Below, one piece after another: positions 1 through 10,201 of a stretch of DNA of 64,000 bases. The stretch is from positions 62,001 through 126,000 of the forward strand of contig OZ025756.1 of the NCBI GenBank assembly GCA_964019335.1, written 5' to 3'. Origin of the DNA: Diplonema japonicum (Eukaryota > Euglenozoa > Diplonemea > Diplonemida > Diplonemidae). Position 1 is the stretch's first letter. Every line of letters starts with the position of its first letter. The notes beneath the pieces are model-generated. The model did not search any database. It was not told the origin of the DNA and worked only from the letters and a program-made list of their open reading frames with translations. A program made the translations under genes and the position numbers.

Positions 1-277
1 GGTCAAAACAAAACACCGCCAAAATCCCCGTAAAAATAAGTATCATGATTAAAGACCGCCGGAGGGCACGTTCAATCACAAGCTGCGCAAAAATAATACA
101 CGACACGAGCAAAGGCATCATCACAAATAGATACATGATGCCCGAAAGCCCGAGTGCGACCGATAAGCCGTACCCAAGAATGCCATGAAAAGCGAGGACC
201 AGCATTACCTTTTTGCTGAAGGCGGTCACCGTGTCATCGGTGGGTCGGATCACGTACGAAAACAGCCAATTCCACAT
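1..277 (-). CDS. Partial membrane cyclase-family protein (N-terminus; 3' end beyond window)
   Basis: Reading the minus strand from the ATG at 275-277 gives an uninterrupted frame to the left edge, about 92 codons. It opens with W-L-F-S-Y-V-I-R-P-T-D-D followed by F-S-K-K-V. The same N-terminal signature opens the cyclase genes at 422-2557, 29820-31511, 35289-37406 and 38097-39800. Two hydrophobic segments and an I-E-R-A-L-R-R motif, matching the E-R-K-L-R of the paralogs, follow. The gene is therefore a fifth member of the local cyclase family. Whether it has the competent catalytic domain or only the degenerate one cannot be seen. The start codon is preceded on the coding strand by a run of A, as in its neighbours. 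Confidence 0.75.
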   Translation of the reverse strand, partial: MWNWLFSYVIRPTDDTVTAFSKKVMLVLAFHGILGYGLSVALGLSGIMYLFVMMPLLVSCIIFAQLVIERALRRSLIMILIFTGILAVFCFD

Positions 278-421
278 TTTTTTTTCAACTCCTTTGGGTG
301 AGGGTAAAAAAAAAAGGGGGGGGGAGCGAACAGTTCCTTCCCAAGAGCTAGAGAGAAAGAAAAAAAAGGGAGAAGAACAAAAACATCTGGGCCCGCACTT
401 GGAAAAGTGCGGCACTGATGT

Positions 422-2557
422 CTACTTGTGAAATGACATAACGGAACACAGATCAGCAGAAAGCCCGATCGCCAGACGGTTCAATGCGGCCCCATCAGGG
501 GCGGTGCATGTCAAGCTTTCGGTAATGACAAGACCCTCTATCTCAGAGATCTTAAAAGGTGAAGCGTGAAAACACAGAATATCACATGATAAGGCGTGGC
601 TGCACATTTCAGCGCCCATCACCACGCAAGTTCCGAGAACAGATACAAACTTCTGGTTTCTCCTCCCCACTGTCCCAAAGACTATGCTACCGGTTGAGAG
701 CCCAATGTGGAACTTTATATCCCTTCCTTCATCAGAAGAAGGGACACCAACCATCCGCACAAATACCAGCGAGTTTTCAACATGTGTTGGACAGGGTTTA
801 AGCCCATTCCAGCACACCGCCATTCTGTTCCCTTGAAGCGACACAACTGCTCCGTGTGACCTCTCCGTGCACGTTAGTATCTTTGCTATCCCGTTATTTA
901 ACGTGTTGCCCATCTCCGACTCTACATCACTCATCTTTATCTCCACCGCCCCCACGGAAGCACATGAGCAGCGAGTCAGTACTTCATGCATAGGAGAGCC
1001 TTGCCCTGAGTGGTTGCTTCGGTTATGCGGGCTTAGATGGAGAGAAGTCGTGCTATTCCTCTTGCCTAGGTAGTCAACTATCAGTTTCCTGTCCTCTCGT
1101 TTCAGAAGAAGCTGCTCCTCCACAAAGAACCTCCTCCCTTGAAGTGAATGAGGGAGAAGAAGGAACGGTTGCGTTTTATCACCCACACCCTTCAGTTCGA
1201 TCTCCCCCATTGGGATGATGGACACAGAGTCAACTAGGGGGCCAACAGCCTCCATCACCTCAGGAGTGACAGCAACAGCCCCACCCACACAAGCCCCTTC
1301 CATCCGAGCAGCCTTGTTCACAGTGTTCCCAAAGTAGTCGTACCTCCCTGTCAGGGTGTTCAGTTGAACAGAAACCTCACCACAGTGAACACCGATGCGA
1401 ACACGAAGGCCGCACCAAGGGCCGCTCTGGTTCCAAGCACAACTGTCGAGTTCCAGGAGTTCCTCAGGCCACACGCTTTCAAGAAGCCTCTCCTGAACAG
1501 ACAGACCGAACTGTACCGCATCAGAAGCACACTCGAAGGCCACCATGAAGGAGTCCCCAATGGTCTTCACCTCGTACCCATTGTGCTCAGACATGCACTC
1601 ACGCACCGTTTTGTTATGAACCTGAAGTCCCTCTTTCATCCCTTCTGGACATGCCTCCCATATTGCCGTCGATCCTTGGATGTCGGTGAAGAGGATGGTC
1701 GGCGTCTGGCCCCGCAACCCAGGAACAGGGATGTCCTTACGCTGTTCTTGAAACTCACTGTGGAGATCTTGGAAGAGAGAGTCGGGGAGGTAAGGGCGGT
1801 ACATGTGAAGGTTTAAGAGTATTCTGCTAAGAGCATCGTAAAGGGGAGGGGGGAGGGAGGCGGTTGAGATGATCTTTTCAGCGGAGGCGAGGTCGAAGCA
1901 TGAGATGGAGGTCGCGATCTGCTCCACAGCAGCGATGGATCGGTTTAGCTTGTCGTGCTTTTTTCGGACTCCCTGCTCGAACCACTTCGTGATGTAGAAG
2001 TGCCACGCAAGCATGGCAAGCTGTGAACCGGAAATGTAAAGTGCGTGCGGGTAGGTCCGTCCGCAGGGGAGTTCGGAGCAGGTGACAGCATCGCGGCGTT
2101 CTTGTTGCGATGCAAGGAAGGGGAGATCGTAAAGACCAAAACGAAATGCACTCTCTGAGGCAACAATCACAAGCCACAACATGCTTGAGATCACGATAAG
2201 TCGCACAACCCTGTATGGTAATCTGCATAACAAGCAAAGGTCGATGAGGACAACAGCCACGTACCAATACCGTTCCCCCTCATTGACTATCGAGAGCAAA
2301 TCCACCAACAGCGCTCCAAACGCGTAGAAGTATATAACCCACTCTGTGAGCAACGGCCGGAACCTCTTCTCCAGCAAAAGCTGTGCAGCTTGCACGACTG
2401 CCACGGCCAACGCAGGGATCATCAACCACGATGAAAAACTATTTACCGCTGCGGAAATAAGCTGGAACGTGAAAGCGGTCACTGACGCGCCAACCAGTGC
2501 TTGCTTTGCAAAGGCCGTGGCGTGGTCGTCCGAAGGGCGCACCACACTGAGTATCAT
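422..2557 (-). CDS. Membrane adenylate cyclase, competent C1 plus degenerate C2 domain
   Basis: This 711-residue protein makes cAMP from ATP at a membrane. About six hydrophobic segments fill residues 15-195, with a conserved extracytoplasmic C-x4-C pair (CSELPC). A helical linker (YRPYLPDSLF near 255) leads to a class III cyclase domain. FTDIQGST near 290 gives the first metal Asp, and KTIGDSFM gives the second metal Asp plus the adenine-specifying Lys. YDYFGNTVNKAARM gives the adenine-pairing Asp and the transition-state Asn and Arg. All six key residues are present, so adenylate rather than guanylate cyclase is expected. A second cyclase-like fold follows (about 520-690) without these residues. 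The N-terminus is slightly shorter than in the paralogs. The closest neighbour in the window is 35289-37406. Confidence 0.88.
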   Translation of the reverse strand: MILSVVRPSDDHATAFAKQALVGASVTAFTFQLISAAVNSFSSWLMIPALAVAVVQAAQLLLEKRFRPLLTEWVIYFYAFGALLVDLLSIVNEGERYWYVAVVLIDLCLLCRLPYRVVRLIVISSMLWLVIVASESAFRFGLYDLPFLASQQERRDAVTCSELPCGRTYPHALYISGSQLAMLAWHFYITKWFEQGVRKKHDKLNRSIAAVEQIATSISCFDLASAEKIISTASLPPPLYDALSRILLNLHMYRPYLPDSLFQDLHSEFQEQRKDIPVPGLRGQTPTILFTDIQGSTAIWEACPEGMKEGLQVHNKTVRECMSEHNGYEVKTIGDSFMVAFECASDAVQFGLSVQERLLESVWPEELLELDSCAWNQSGPWCGLRVRIGVHCGEVSVQLNTLTGRYDYFGNTVNKAARMEGACVGGAVAVTPEVMEAVGPLVDSVSIIPMGEIELKGVGDKTQPFLLLPHSLQGRRFFVEEQLLLKREDRKLIVDYLGKRNSTTSLHLSPHNRSNHSGQGSPMHEVLTRCSCASVGAVEIKMSDVESEMGNTLNNGIAKILTCTERSHGAVVSLQGNRMAVCWNGLKPCPTHVENSLVFVRMVGVPSSDEGRDIKFHIGLSTGSIVFGTVGRRNQKFVSVLGTCVVMGAEMCSHALSCDILCFHASPFKISEIEGLVITESLTCTAPDGAALNRLAIGLSADLCSVMSFHK

Positions 2558-3143
2558 TGAGTAATTTTTGTGAGGAATTATTCCCTATTGTATTTTTCTT
2601 CTCCCCACCCCTAGAAAAATTGCCAGCTTCCAACCCTTGGAGAAGGGGAGGAAAAAAAAAAAAAAGGGCGATGCGGTTCAGGTAGTCTGAGTGGCAGAGA
2701 CACAGGCACTGCTCAGTTCTGCTATCCTGGAACTGTCCGTTGCGGGAACTAGGAGCTGCTCTGATGGCCAGCCTGGCCCGGTTCGTCCCTCTTCAAGCTC
2801 TGTGTCGACGAGTCTTGCGACAAGCCTGCACTGAGCACACCGGACTAACCAGGACAGAACATCAGCACAGCACACTGCGCCTCCGATCCCCACACAGGAA
2901 CGACCCAGTTCCACATCGTCACTTGCCCCCCCAAAGCTGGGTGTTTCAGGATGCTGCCTACACACCCCGGCTGATAAACTCAATCCGTCCCAAAAGGGGG
3001 GTCGGTGTTATTCCCTCCAAAAGTGACAAGGTCACAGGGTCTGGATTCGAACCTGATATCCAAAGACTGGCTTAATCTCTTCAGCAACTCTCCTGGACTG
3101 TTGTATCTGCAACAGGGGGATAATCCTTATGACCCAGGGGATG
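2558..3143. other. Upstream region of the cyclase gene; otherwise unassigned
   Basis: On the minus strand a polypyrimidine tract (about 2640-2667) is followed by CCAAG and a roughly 75-base leader before the ATG at 2557, a plausible trans-splice acceptor. The rest, about 2680-3140, shows no recognisable protein in any frame. It may be the continuation of the decayed Helitron that begins at 3144. Confidence 0.4.
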
Positions 3144-4045
3144 TTACTGCATTTTTCTGTCACGGCCACCATTGCTCTTTCTGTACGGGTGGCACAGTGC
3201 TAGTGCGATCGTGAAGTTGACAAGCAGGATCGCGAGGGAGTACCTGAGGCAGCGCGAAGACAGCGTGATCTCTGAGCCGTCTTTTATCGTCTGTTCGATG
3301 ATGTCGCCTTCTGCCAGCAGGCCGCACGCTTCAGCCGCCGCTCTGAAGCTGTCGTGTTGCAACCCGTTGATGCAGCGAAGGTCTTTGAAGGAGGTGACCC
3401 CGGGGATACATGTCAGCATCGCACGAAGACACTGCACCTCCGGGTCCTTCGCAGCCGACCCCAAGAGGAGAGACACCCGCCTTGGACCGAGCCCGCGCGA
3501 GATGCTCGAGGACCTCGTTCTTATTTTTGTCCTCATCAGCAGGGGCCTTGCTGATCTTGAGCTCTGCGCGCTCCTCTTCCTTGAAGAAATACTTGAACAG
3601 GTATTTGATCAATTTGAAGTCCCCAACAGGATCGACGTTCACCTGGGAGCGGACGAGGGAGGGGTTGTACGCCACGACGTACTGGTTACTCCGGCAGCTG
3701 AAGTGCACTGCAGAATACCCGCCGGTCTTGCATGCGAACTCCTCTTGCTTCTTCGTAACCTTGGTCCTTTTCGGGCGACTGTACGACTGGTGCTCTTCGC
3801 AAACAGTGGTGTCCGAGAAAGGCGGAGGTCTGTGTCTCTGCATCCGGCAGCCGCGCCGACACGGTCATGTCCAGCACATCCGGTACGCGAGCTTGTAGAG
3901 AACCACTTCGTGCACACGGCATGCGACAAGGTCCGGAATGCCCAGTGCAGGGTGCCACGAAGAACGCACCATGCGCTGCAAGCAAAAGGTTATCCGAAGC
4001 CTTTCTTGGACACCACTGTTTGCGAAGAGCACCAGTCGAGCACTT
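3144..4045 (-). pseudogene. Decayed Helitron (Helitron helicase-like N-terminal domain)
   Basis: Two minus-strand frames together resemble the N-terminal domain of Helitron Rep/helicase proteins. Around 3510-3690 the frame reads Y-V-V-A-Y-N-P-S-L, then V-N-V-D, then I-K-Y-L-F-K-Y-F-F-K. This matches the family pattern of a 'VPYNP' motif, an 'HINVE' motif and a 'KYLFKY' motif. After a frameshift near 3500 the other frame gives TSFKDLRCINGLQHDSFRAA followed by A-C-G-L-L, the 'TFKDLRTVNG...F..AA...GLL' region of the family. The N-terminal CxxC/H region lies farther upstream, in broken frames, and a short D-T-T-V-C-E-E-H sequence is duplicated there (about 3790 and 4020). No intact Rep tyrosine motif or helicase is visible. 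It is a dead copy. Confidence 0.72.
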
Positions 4046-4455
4046 CAGCTGCCGGAGTTTTTATCTCAAAAAAGATGAAGGCAAGAACCTCCAAATGTGT
4101 ATTTCAATTTTACACAAGCTGTAAGTGACCAGGTTGCACATTCTCCATCATGAAATGACGGAGGCAAACAAAGGTTGCAATCATCGCTGTGCTCATGCGG
4201 TGCAAGCCTGGCCTCTGTCATCATCCAGCTTTGGTCTTGTGCCGAAGTAAGTAATCTCCAACACGAATATACTCAAAAACAGATCCTGTGTAGAGTACAG
4301 TCTTGCCCTTCGTGAACCCTTCAAAACCCGATATCAGGATAACACAACCCTGCATCGAATACAGAGGATTATGCAGGAGAAGATTTTGAAAAACGGGGAA
4401 AAGCTGCACAACCTTGAATCGAACCAGCAACACCAAAATCATAAATATAAGCATA
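4046..4455. other. Intergenic DNA, probable 3' flank of the coiled-coil gene
   Basis: It contains an unremarkable 77-codon minus-strand frame (4221-4454) with a hydrophobic start but no family I recognise. It most likely includes the 3' untranslated region of the gene ending at 4456. Confidence 0.3.
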
Positions 4456-7400
4456 CTAAACAGCGTGTGTCAACGGCACTCTGTACCCGAGTGTGCGACG
4501 TTTTCCTGGACGGAACGACCAGCTTGGTACGGCAAGTGTTGAAAGCGGCAGAATTTGCGTTTCGCCTGTCACATTGCAGTGCACAGTTACATCGAGGATG
4601 CCTCCAGGGGGGGAAGACAACACCGCATTCCGAAATCCAACGAGCGTGGAAACGCTCTTGTAATTCACATGGGTGATAATATGGCTGATAGTAACACCTG
4701 CTAGGTCGGCCGGTCCATGTAAAGCCACACTGAAAACCTGAAGCCCTCCCTCACGCCTGAGCCGCCCTTCATGGTCAATAGTGTCGCCCGATCGTAAGTG
4801 TATTCCTTCCGTCACTTCCAATCCAAGGTACACCGACATTGTCTTGAACGCTGTGTCTTCGCGTTCCTCAGATCTGTCGGCAAGGATCATCACCAGTTCG
4901 TCGTCCTGGAGAGCCTCTATCTCGTCACGCTCTTCGTGTTCCTTGCTTTGCAAGTTCTCGTAAAAATTCCTTCGCACCACGACACCCTTGAACACAGACA
5001 ATGAAGCTTCATAGGTTTCCAGACATAACTTTCTCACATCGCACAAGTCTCGTCTCCACATGTCCCGTTCGTTGAGGAGCCACACAAGCGAGTCAACGCC
5101 CAAAGATAAGAAGTGCATCTCATCGAACTCGAGCCTGTTGGTATAATTGTTGAAATGAATCGTGTGGAAAGCGGTTTCATGCTCTTCGATGAGCTCCCTG
5201 GTGTACTGCTCGAGTTCGATGACGAACCGCTGCAAACCTGCTTGTCTTGTCTCTGCGGGTGTAGGATGAATGCGACGGTCGTTCCATCCTTGAAGAAGGT
5301 CCATCATGAACCATCGCAAGCTTCTCCACGCGGCGTCCTCTTCCCCGCTGATCTGCTGTCTCAGATCCGCTTCGCTCTCTGTTCGTGTCACAAGCCTCAG
5401 GTCCACTGTTATGACTCCGTCTGGTACTTGGCAGCCGCTTTCAACTTTGTACATTGCCTTTCTCGTTTGTGTTTGACAATCCATGATTGTCATCCTTCCC
5501 CGTTCTTCCTGTACAGAAAGTGCGTCGGACTTCATTGCCATGTTCAGCATATCTGTTCGTGCGATTTTCTCGTTCGACCTCTGCTGCAGCCGCGTCGTTT
5601 GCTCCCACAGAACAATGTTATTCATAGTTGTTACGGCCTTGGTACAGATGGATTCTTCTTTGCAAATTGCATCCCTGTCCTGTCCTTCTTCACACGTCAC
5701 GAGGTTGTACAAAAGATTGAAGACCGTCTCAGACTCGTCACACTGCACCTGGTTTCTGCCCCGTTCTTCTTCACGGGAAGCGTCCCTCATTGCCTGCAAG
5801 GCGTACCTGGTTTGCAGTGTGTGCAGCCTGTTATGCGCGGTTGTGAAGAGTTCCGAGAGATGGAATCGAACACTGGCCTCGTCGTCGGCCATTTGCAACC
5901 TCTGCTGCGTTTCGTCACAGCCCACTCTTTGTATCGTCTTCATAAGATGGCACATTTCCAACTTGAGCAGTTCTTGCAGCCTGGCTGCATGGTGCTCTCG
6001 AGCATCAGATTCACTGCTGAAAACCTGATTTCTGCCTCGTTCTTCGGTTTCCTTTACGTTTTCAACAGCCATTGTTGTGCGGTGTATAGAAGCAGCTTGC
6101 AGCAAACGCATTGTTTTTATATGGTGTTTGGATGCCTGGTTTCTGGTGTATTCTTCATCGTCGTGTATATGAAGCCTGCTTCGTGTCTCGTTGTGGGTGA
6201 CTTCTGCTGCAGCGGTTGAGCGGTGTCGTTCTTCGGTTTCCTGCAGCATGCCAAGCATTGCTTCTAAACAGTGGTGTGCCGCGTCGGCTTCACAGGAAGT
6301 CAGCCGCCTCCCTCGTTCTTCGCTACAAACGACTTCCGATGCTGCGTTTGAGAAGTGCCGTTCCTCTGCTGCTTGCAGCGAGCAGAGCATAGCAATGCGC
6401 TGCTCCAAGGCACTGTGTGCCATATTTGTTTCGTCAGCTGTAATCTGCAGCCTACCACGCTCTTCTTCACCGATAACTTCTGCTGCAGCTTTTGAAGCAT
6501 GGCTTTTTTCAAATTCCAGCATTCCCATTGCGGTCTCGTTCTCTGCGATCAGCTGCCTTGCCTGTTCCTCACGGTGAACGATATCTGTTACGGAATTTGA
6601 GATGTGGATGTTTAATGTGTTCAGCGTCGCTATTGACTGGAACGCTGCATCGGATTCGTTGTGTAGCAGCTGCCTTCCTTGTTCTTCGTTGATGATGGCT
6701 TCTGATGCAGAGTTTGAAAAGTGTTGTTCTTTTGTTGTTTGCAATAAGCAGAGCATAGTAACACGCTGCTCCAAGGCATCGCGTGCCGCATTGACCTCGT
6801 CGGCAACCAGCTGTCGGCCACGTTCTTCATTGCTAAAGATGTCCGAGGTTGCTCTTGAGGCATGGATTTTTTCAGACTCCAGCATTCCCAGAACGTGGCT
6901 CATTGCATCCTCGTTCTCTGTTACCAGCTGCCTTTCCCGCTCCTCATGGTGAACGATATCTGTTACGGAATTTGAGATGTGGAGCCAGTTTGCTTTCTGC
7001 AACGTGTTTAACATTGCGAGCACTGCATCGGACTCGTTGTTCACCAGCTGCCTCTCTTGTTCTTCATAACGAATAACCTCCGATGCTGTGGTTGAGAAGT
7101 GTTGTTCCGCTGCTGTCTGCCATGAGCAGAGCAGAGCAATACGCTGCTCCAAGGAACTGCGTGCGGCATTCGCCTCGTCGATGTTCTGCAGCCTGCCTCG
7201 TTCTTCTTCACCAACAACTTCTGCTGCAGCTCTTGAGGCAAAGGCCTTTTCAGATTCCAGCATTTCCAAAACGTGGCTCATTGCATCCTCGCTTTCTGCG
7301 ATCAGCTGCCTTGCCTGTTCCTCATGGTGAACGATATCTGTTACAGTATTTGAGATGTGAAGCTCGTTTGCTTTCTGCAACGTGTTCAGCATTGCGAACA

Positions 7401-8661
7401 CTGCATCGGACTCGTTGTTCACCAGCTGCCTCTCTTGTTCTTCATAACGAATAACCTCCGATGCTGTGGTTGAGAAGTGTTGTTCCGCTGCTGCTTGCAA
7501 CGAGCAGAGCAGAGAAATACGCTGCTCTAAGGTACCTCGTGCTGCATCGGATTCGTCGGCGACCAGCAGCCTGCCTCGCTCCTCGTCGCGTGCGGTGTTT
7601 ACTGCTGCATGTTGCCACCTTTGCATAGTCGTGTACAGGTCACCGGCACTGCGTCTTGAACCAGCTTCGTCGTTTTGGATATGATGCCTCCGCAGCTCCT
7701 CATCGCGAGCTGTCCGTTCAATTTCTACACAAGCACGGTGTTCCCAAGTGGTTTTCCGTGCGTCGGCTTCGTTGCTGCTAATGGACGCCCTGCTGTACTG
7801 CTCGTCAAGCAACATCGTGGCTGTTGTACGAGACACATATCTGAACAGCATGTTCAATGAGTCTATGCAGCACTTTCTGTTTTCAGTTTCGTCACGGCAG
7901 AGCCTGGTTCGAAGCTGACATTCAGCTATTTCAACCCCAACAAGGGAGGCGAAGGCATCTTGTTCATGTTCAATGGCATATCGTTCAAAGGGCTCCCTGT
8001 TGACGAACACATCAGGGAGGGAACTGCAAAGATGCAGGTAAGTTTGAATCTCAGACGCGAGGGGATGGACGGAAAGATCGGGAGGAGGGGGAACCGTTCC
8101 TGCGAAGTGGCCTAAAAAAGCGTTGGTGCGGGTCATGTCGTCAGATAGGCTTTGAAGGATATCTGCCATGTTGTCCAAGTCAAGGTGGTCTGTTTGCAAG
8201 GCTTTGAGGTGGTTTGCTGTTTCGTCTTCTAGATCCTTCTGTAGAATTCTTAGTGTGGTTAGTTCCATGTGGATCGCGCCCTCTCGTTCTGTAGAAGCAC
8301 GTAGTTGCTCCTTCAGGCGGTCGATCTCACGCGACATTATTGAGCAGCGTTCTTCGCTTGCGTTCATTTCTTTCTCAGAAAGCCGCTGCAGCTCGGTTTC
8401 CTTTTCGTTGTTCTCTTGTCGAAGGGCCTCCCTCTCCTCCGCTACTATTTCGAATTGTGTTCTCAATGCATCGATCTTGTCCCCCACTACCTGCAACACT
8501 CCTATCTGTTCCTCTGTGAGCCCTTTGGTGCAGAGCTCTGTCGTCCCCAGGTTCATGTATTCTACAAGACCTGCTTCGTCGTCTCTCAAGTCCTTTGTGC
8601 TAAGTAGTGCCTTGATCATGTTGCTCCCTCTTGAGCTGCGGTAAGAAGCTCGTGATGCCAT
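4456..8661 (-). CDS. Repetitive coiled-coil protein with C-terminal PDZ-like domain
   Basis: This is a 1401-residue, mostly helical protein. Residues about 45-170 are a classic charged coiled coil. Residues about 330-1000 are tandem helical repeats built on an E-E-x-x-R-x-L/I plus x-x-E-x-x-A pattern (for example HHEEQARQLIAESEDA, GEEERGRLQ). They form a higher-order unit of about 126 residues. From about residue 1292 a PDZ-like fold is suggested by GGLQVFSVALHGPADLAGV, then H-I-I-T-H-V-N and F-R-N-A-V. Repeats of the E-E-x-x-R type are common in trypanosomatid cytoskeletal and flagellar attachment proteins, so a cytoskeletal scaffold role is inferred, not shown. No signal peptide or membrane segment is visible. 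The start at 8661 follows an A-rich leader and a long upstream polypyrimidine tract. Confidence 0.8.
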   Translation of the reverse strand: MASRASYRSSRGSNMIKALLSTKDLRDDEAGLVEYMNLGTTELCTKGLTEEQIGVLQVVGDKIDALRTQFEIVAEEREALRQENNEKETELQRLSEKEMNASEERCSIMSREIDRLKEQLRASTEREGAIHMELTTLRILQKDLEDETANHLKALQTDHLDLDNMADILQSLSDDMTRTNAFLGHFAGTVPPPPDLSVHPLASEIQTYLHLCSSLPDVFVNREPFERYAIEHEQDAFASLVGVEIAECQLRTRLCRDETENRKCCIDSLNMLFRYVSRTTATMLLDEQYSRASISSNEADARKTTWEHRACVEIERTARDEELRRHHIQNDEAGSRRSAGDLYTTMQRWQHAAVNTARDEERGRLLVADESDAARGTLEQRISLLCSLQAAAEQHFSTTASEVIRYEEQERQLVNNESDAVFAMLNTLQKANELHISNTVTDIVHHEEQARQLIAESEDAMSHVLEMLESEKAFASRAAAEVVGEEERGRLQNIDEANAARSSLEQRIALLCSWQTAAEQHFSTTASEVIRYEEQERQLVNNESDAVLAMLNTLQKANWLHISNSVTDIVHHEERERQLVTENEDAMSHVLGMLESEKIHASRATSDIFSNEERGRQLVADEVNAARDALEQRVTMLCLLQTTKEQHFSNSASEAIINEEQGRQLLHNESDAAFQSIATLNTLNIHISNSVTDIVHREEQARQLIAENETAMGMLEFEKSHASKAAAEVIGEEERGRLQITADETNMAHSALEQRIAMLCSLQAAEERHFSNAASEVVCSEERGRRLTSCEADAAHHCLEAMLGMLQETEERHRSTAAAEVTHNETRSRLHIHDDEEYTRNQASKHHIKTMRLLQAASIHRTTMAVENVKETEERGRNQVFSSESDAREHHAARLQELLKLEMCHLMKTIQRVGCDETQQRLQMADDEASVRFHLSELFTTAHNRLHTLQTRYALQAMRDASREEERGRNQVQCDESETVFNLLYNLVTCEEGQDRDAICKEESICTKAVTTMNNIVLWEQTTRLQQRSNEKIARTDMLNMAMKSDALSVQEERGRMTIMDCQTQTRKAMYKVESGCQVPDGVITVDLRLVTRTESEADLRQQISGEEDAAWRSLRWFMMDLLQGWNDRRIHPTPAETRQAGLQRFVIELEQYTRELIEEHETAFHTIHFNNYTNRLEFDEMHFLSLGVDSLVWLLNERDMWRRDLCDVRKLCLETYEASLSVFKGVVVRRNFYENLQSKEHEERDEIEALQDDELVMILADRSEEREDTAFKTMSVYLGLEVTEGIHLRSGDTIDHEGRLRREGGLQVFSVALHGPADLAGVTISHIITHVNYKSVSTLVGFRNAVLSSPPGGILDVTVHCNVTGETQILPLSTLAVPSWSFRPGKRRTLGYRVPLTHAV
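6170..7590 (-). repeat. 378-bp higher-order tandem repeat inside the coiled-coil gene
   Basis: Near-identical sequence recurs at a spacing of 378 bp (126 codons). For example, the block around GAGAAGTGTTGTTCCGCTGC lies near 7094 and 7472, with a variant near 6716 and a more diverged one near 6350. The copies stay in frame, so the protein lengthens or shortens in whole units. Confidence 0.75.
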
Positions 8662-8699
8662 TTCCCCCTCTTTTTTTTTTTTTCTGTCGGGGAATTAAG

Positions 8700-8830
8700 A
8701 TGCATTTTTTTTATTATATTCTTGAAAGAAAGAAAGAAACAAAAGAAAAAAAGCAAGAGTTGTAGTGGAGGGGAAAAAAAAGGAAAAAAAAAAGAGAAAA
8801 AAAAAAGAAGAAGAAAAAGAATAACAAACA
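8700..8830 (-). promoter_or_regulatory. Polypyrimidine tract and candidate splice acceptor of the coiled-coil gene
   Basis: On the minus strand this stretch is almost entirely T and C. It ends in TTTCTTTCAAG near 8725, followed by an A-rich leader to the ATG at 8661. The same order (polypyrimidine, AG, leader, ATG) precedes most genes in the window. Confidence 0.5.
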
Positions 8831-8991
8831 TGGGGTAACGGTTTGTTGGGGGAATGCAACGCGCAACGTTTCCTGTTCTGCTTGTCAACTCTCTTCAAGA
8901 AAAAAAAAAAAAAGAGAATGCACAGGACGAGGAGGTGCTCTTCGTTTCCCTTTGCAACTGAAAAACCCATATCAAAAAGAGAGAGAAAAAG

Positions 8992-9023
<32 letters not shown>

Positions 9024-9049
9024 AAACACGAAGAAAAGAAAATCCAGGG

Positions 9050-9215
9050 GCGGTTTGGCTCGAAGAGTGGTGCTGACCTTCCACATCGTGCTGCCAGCAG
9101 CCTTCTCCGTGAACCATAGCGATGGAACTTCTCTTTTTACCATCAAACCATAAGCCACTTGAGGACGTTCTCCAAATGGAAGTCAGGACCGTGCCGATAA
9201 AAAAAAGAAGGAAAA
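9050..9215 (-). repeat. Decayed non-LTR retrotransposon fragment (C-terminal coding region)
   Basis: The stretch is recognisably similar to 41240-41480, the same element in better condition. Shared blocks include GCTGACCTTCCACA, GCCTTCTCCGTGA, and CCACTTGAGGACGTTCT. Gaps and substitutions break any reading frame. Confidence 0.6.
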
Positions 9216-10123
9216 GAAAATAATTTTTTTGCTTTTTTTTTTTTGAACTGTTAAGGTAAGTTGTTGGGGGAAGAAAAAAAAAAGGTGGAGTACAAACTTT
9301 TGAACCCAAATTCGTAATGCTCAAAGTCCGTCTCGAGTCCTCAAAACGCTCAAAGTCACCCTCTTAGTTTTCAAATTTAGGTTAAAACAGTGAGCTTTTT
9401 TTTTACGTTGGTATTTTAGTAGGCTCATCATTTTGGTCCACCTTGCTTTCTTCTGTTACCCATTGTGAGGCCCGAAGACCTTAGCAGAGGGCTTTCCCTT
9501 TTTTTTTCTTTTTTTCTTTTTGTTACAAATATTTATTTATCTTTTAAAAAATTGAGTTCATAACAATATGCAACTTGTGCCGAGCAAAAAAAAAAATAAA
9601 ATAAAAAACATTCGCAGCCTTTTTTTTTTTTTGCTCGAACAACAAAGACATATAGTCACAAAGAATTTTTTTTTTTACCGTGTTGAAAGAGAGGGAATAG
9701 AATTATTCTATAAAAAGTTCGCTGTGGGGGGAGGGAGTCGGTTTTTTTTTTCTTTCTTTCTTTCTTTTTTTTAAAGTTCATGTTTTTTTTTTTTTTTTTT
9801 CAGTTCGCTTGGATGCAAAGCGGCTGAGGCTGGGGGGGGGGGGGGGGGGAGTGAATTGTAAATCATAGCTTTCCACGAATTTCGACAAAGGACAGTTTTG
9901 TTCCCGTCCCTCCGAAGAGGGCGTTCAGGATTTCGATAATCCCCCCCTCTTCGCTTTAAACCAAGTTAAAACATATGACACACTAGAAGCTGCAAAAATC
10001 GCAGTCTTCTTTTTCAAACATGGGGGGAGGGGAATTGAAATTGCGGGAAAACCCGTTTTTGATAATAGAGGGAAGACAAAATAATCGAGGAAAAAATTGA
10101 GGGAGATTGAGAGCTCCGAGCGA

Positions 10124-10180
<57 letters not shown>

Positions 10181-10201
10181 AGTGAACATAGGCCCCCTTC
10201 A
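9216..10201. other. Homopolymer-rich intergenic DNA
   Basis: Runs of A or T of 10-50 bases, including a run of more than 50 A at about 10125-10178, alternate with short unique stretches. I see no gene. The part near 10201 is presumably the 3' flank of the repeat-protein gene. Confidence 0.5.

Noticed and set aside
3172-4128. 318-codon plus-strand frame over the Helitron remnant
   Set aside because: The minus-strand frames match Helitron signatures in order, while the plus-strand frame shows no domain.
5113-6219. Plus-strand frame of 368 codons inside the coiled-coil gene
   Set aside because: It is a shadow of the repetitive minus-strand gene, with erratic Cys/His-rich composition and no domain.
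8695-9324. Phe-rich 209-codon minus-strand frame
   Set aside because: It is encoded by T runs and overlaps a splice-acceptor-like tract. Composition shows it is low-complexity DNA, not a protein.
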